From: Mnemiopsis leidyi
Lineage: Eukaryota; Ctenophora; Tentaculata; Lobata; Bolinopsidae
Assembly: GCA_000226015.1 (NCBI GenBank)
Contig: JH154024.1
Span: forward strand, 58,097 to 122,096
Direction of reading: 5' to 3'
DNA length: 64,000 nucleotides
Shown here: positions 61,339-64,000 of the stretch, in pieces
How the letters are laid out: each line of letters starts with the position of its first letter
Numbering within the stretch: position 1 is the first letter of the stretch
Notes under the pieces: model-generated
What the model was told of the DNA's origin: nothing
Database searches by the model: none
Seen by the model: the letters and a program-made list of their open reading frames with translations, nothing else
Position numbers and translations under genes: made by a program

Positions 61339-62370
61339 GTGAGAGTTAAATAGCTGCACAGTTTCGATATCAAAATCTCATCATCATGATTTTCGGGTTT
61401 ATAGAAATATCACTTATTCACTTACACTATAAAGATAAATAGCTGCGTAAATAAAGATAAATAGCTGCGTAAATAGTTGAGAATTCTCTAGCTACATATT
61501 GATGACATATCATAATCAATAGTGTCCTTCGAATCATTTGTCATTTTATTTATCTCTAAGCCTCTATTCTTAAGGCTCTGACTACGTCTGTAGAAGCAAC
61601 GGGTGACTTAAAATCAATACAATTAATTTTTGCTGCAAAAAATGCAAAATGCAATGCAAATTTAGGTCACTCCCTTAGATGGGATAGCCTGAGGTGCTCA
61701 TCTCCTTTTCATAAACTCTGAGCCCCTCCGTACCGAGGCACTAAACTAGCTGTAGGGGGGTTAATCATACGAGCCAGGGATTGTGCATTTCCAGCCGAAG
61801 CTGTACCAGCCATAGTCTGGTGACTGGCCGACTTGCCACAGCCGGGGATCGAACCCCGGTCTGCTGCATGGGAAGCATAAATGAAACAACTACACCGACC
61901 AGCCGTTATTTTTATGAATCTGAAATTCCAAATATCATTATATGCAGTAAATTCACATTTGGTTTACTCCATGAGTCATGACAGTGACTACACCAACAAC
62001 ATAGGACGTTTATTGTTCAACCTGCATATTTGCCACCGGTAAATACATTTATTAGAAATCGTTCGCTATCTACACTGTCTAGAAAGAAGGCACGACAAAT
62101 ATGCGGTAGGCGCGGTTCTTAAGATCCGTGGGAAGGTCTGCAGTCAAATACACGTGCTTGGTAACCGCCTTAATAAGAGGAGTACCGAGGAAGAGTAATA
62201 TCCGCTTTTCATGCAGGACAATCTCCAAAGCGTCCACTTAATGAGCTCATGGGAGTTTTACTTCGACTCTACCAAAACACAACGTCATAATGTGGTTTCA
62301 ACCACTCACAGTGCACTATACTACACTTGGCTATGTTAGGATCCCATTAATAGCACATATATACTGTGAG
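61339..62370. other. intron or intergenic DNA around the SINE
   Basis: Apart from the SINE on the minus strand, nothing recognised. A 22-base direct repeat (agataaatagctgcgtaaat) occurs near 61432-61475. Confidence 0.4.
61674..61905 (-). mobile_element. tRNA-derived SINE, second family
   Basis: On the minus strand the head reads like a tRNA: an A-box-like ggtgtagttg, an anticodon-arm-like tgcttcccatgca (CCC in the loop) and a near-perfect B box (ggttcgatccc at about 61842-61859 complement) inside a T-arm-like stem that is one base too long for a functional tRNA. A unique tail follows toward 61674. The extra base and missing acceptor stem rule out a working tRNA gene. Confidence 0.65.
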
Positions 62371-62630
62371 TGCAGATAAGCAGATAAGAGATAATAACCG
62401 ATTGATCACTGATAGACATGCAAGAAATTCGTGTGCTGCCGGTAGCTCAATTGGTAGAGAACTCATCTAGACAATGCAGAGATTGTCAGATCATACCCGA
62501 CAGCCCGATTTGGCACGGTGCCGGTCCATGAATTTTCTGAATTGACTATCAGTGGAAATCGTGTCCGTTCAAATATCTGCTCCGTTCATATCATGTAGCT
62601 TAGTCGATCCTTCGGCCCACCCACAACACA
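62371..62630 (+). mobile_element. tRNA-like SINE or related repeat, copy B
   Basis: Matches 16391-16650 over nearly all its length, including an A-box-like tagctcaattggtagag at about 62443, the ccatgaattttctgaattg segment and agcttagtcgatccttcgg tail. The tRNA-like part again lies about 70 bases inside the shared sequence and not at its edge. Confidence 0.65.
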
Positions 62631-64000
62631 TCAGTCATAATGAATATTGATCTCCATTAATCCTTTCCTTGGACGTTTAGCAGGTTTATGAGTTATGTGC
62701 AGTAAACTGGCTTCAGCCTTGTATGACTGTGTAGTGTACGTGTGTAGTAGTGTGTGTTGTCGACATACTTAAGCACGAAAGCCTACTTGTGTTAATAAAA
62801 GAATAAAAGAGTGAGAGATGTTCAAATCACTCGCTGTATATTGACAACAACAGGGTTTATTATTTATAACAGCAGTAAGGCTAGGTTTGGGTAAAAGCTG
62901 GATTTAACGTAGTTTGGAAACTTTTCGGTATATAGGCATTAAAAACAATCCTTTATAAATTATTACAGCACTACAAATACAACAAGTTTATTGAGGATAC
63001 TCAGTATCACTTGATGAAGGGTACAAGTCTTTAAAAGATGGGTTTGTGCATTGCAAGAGGAGCTTACTCACGTTACAAACGTTATCCACCTTCTTGTACT
63101 GTATATTGTGATCAGCATAAGTTTAGTCAGAGCTGTGTGTATCACTCGCTTCACTCAGAAATTTATGGACAGATAGGGAATTTTTCTTTTGACCGTATTC
63201 AATTCTGAATATGTTGTCAGTTAACATAACTGATTATGATAAATTATGTAGAATTGTGGAGGGTAGACGATAAAAGAAATCCAATAATCGACTTTCACCA
63301 TCTGGCGTGGGGAACGCTAGTGATGAATGAAAATTGTCGTCTTTTTGTGAAGGTTTTGTGAAGATCTGGTCACACGTGTTACAAATATGCAGCATTTTGA
63401 CACAGTGATCATCATTCAGCATATCAACAATCCCTGCGCCTGTTCTCACGTTCAAATATCAGCAGTTCTATAGCACAGTCTATGTTGTATAGTCTATAGT
63501 ATAGTCTATATTGTAATTGGTCGAACAATGGTCGACATTGAGTAGACTGGGCAGTCACACGAAAGCTTCCAAAACACTTGGCTGATTGGCTTATGCTTGG
63601 CGGAGCGCCGTCCATACTCCATGTCTATCAATGACTTAGGATGTTGATTTTCGCATTTTGCTTTGTATCCGTGCTACTTAGTTCTATAGTTGGTTCTCCT
63701 TGTAGTTGGTTCTCCCTGTCTGAGACTTGAGGCGTTCTATCATTATTGTATAATACATTATGTGTAATGTATATATACTATACTATAATTACTAATATAA
63801 ATAATCCTAATATTATGATATGATATTATGATTTAGTATATAAAACTTGACTAATTTCATGTACTATTTAATATACTACACTATAAAATATTATATTATA
63901 TTCTTATATTATTGAATGAACAAGTGAAGCTGTGATATGACAATCAAGTTGGTTTTTGTAAGTCGAAACACTCAGTTCAGTTTATTGAGGGCATAATATA
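62631..64000. other. AT-rich end of window, no gene seen
   Basis: Includes imperfect tagtctata repeats near 63475-63515 and AT-only low-complexity sequence at about 63740-63910. No acceptor exon for the upstream phase-1 donors could be identified. Confidence 0.45.

Noticed and set aside
61781-61905. tRNA-Gly gene on the minus strand
   Set aside because: T-arm is one base too long, no acceptor stem can be closed, and a non-tRNA tail continues; it is a SINE head.

Overview
This is an AT-rich, intron-bearing animal genomic window. It has canonical GT-AG introns with a consistent reading phase, short gene islands separated by long non-coding stretches, a very long (CA)n array interrupted by a ten-base assembly gap, tRNA-derived SINE-like repeats and a family of short palindromic DNA transposons (MITEs). 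The recognisable genes are two tetraspanins, a Shaker-type Kv subunit and a carbohydrate sulfotransferase. The Kv T1/S6 features and the divergent, orphan-rich coding content suggest a non-bilaterian marine invertebrate such as a ctenophore or cnidarian. That placement is inference only; no marker in the window settles it.

Layout. 0-2.6 kb: hairpins and a large imperfect inverted repeat built from an AAGAACCGCTT-like motif. 2.6-3.75 kb: a 380-residue orphan protein in one exon (+). 7.1-19 kb: an uncharacterised minus-strand gene whose five exons agree in phase. Its long first intron encloses a tandem pair of plus-strand tetraspanin genes (9.5-10.9 and 16.0-17.9 kb) that share exon structure, with the (CA)n array between them. 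19-26 kb: no convincing gene. 26.1-28.0 kb: a two- or three-exon Kv channel gene (+). 28-45 kb: mostly non-coding, with a 54-bp minisatellite, a 24-bp minisatellite, a probable minus-strand first exon at 33 kb, a few weak ORFs, MITEs and a GC-richer island with hairpins at 44.1-44.9 kb. 45.5-61.3 kb: six separate plus-strand coding exons, each with its own start codon and each ending in a phase-1 splice donor. They encode short, basic, Ser-rich N-termini, most with RRxS kinase-type sites. An intronless type II Golgi sulfotransferase gene (47.6-48.8 kb) sits among them. 61.3-64 kb: SINE-like repeats and AT-rich DNA; the exons that would accept the six donors are not visible and probably lie past the window end.

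How it fits together. The six phase-1 exons are the most interesting feature: they look like a cluster of alternative promoters and first exons feeding one downstream gene, which would give one protein several interchangeable regulatory N-termini. The tetraspanin pair is a clear tandem duplication. The Kv subunit has the normal selectivity filter but lacks the second proline of the S6 PxP hinge, as in modulatory (silent) Kv subunits. No retrovirus, LTR element, Polinton or CRISPR array was recognised.
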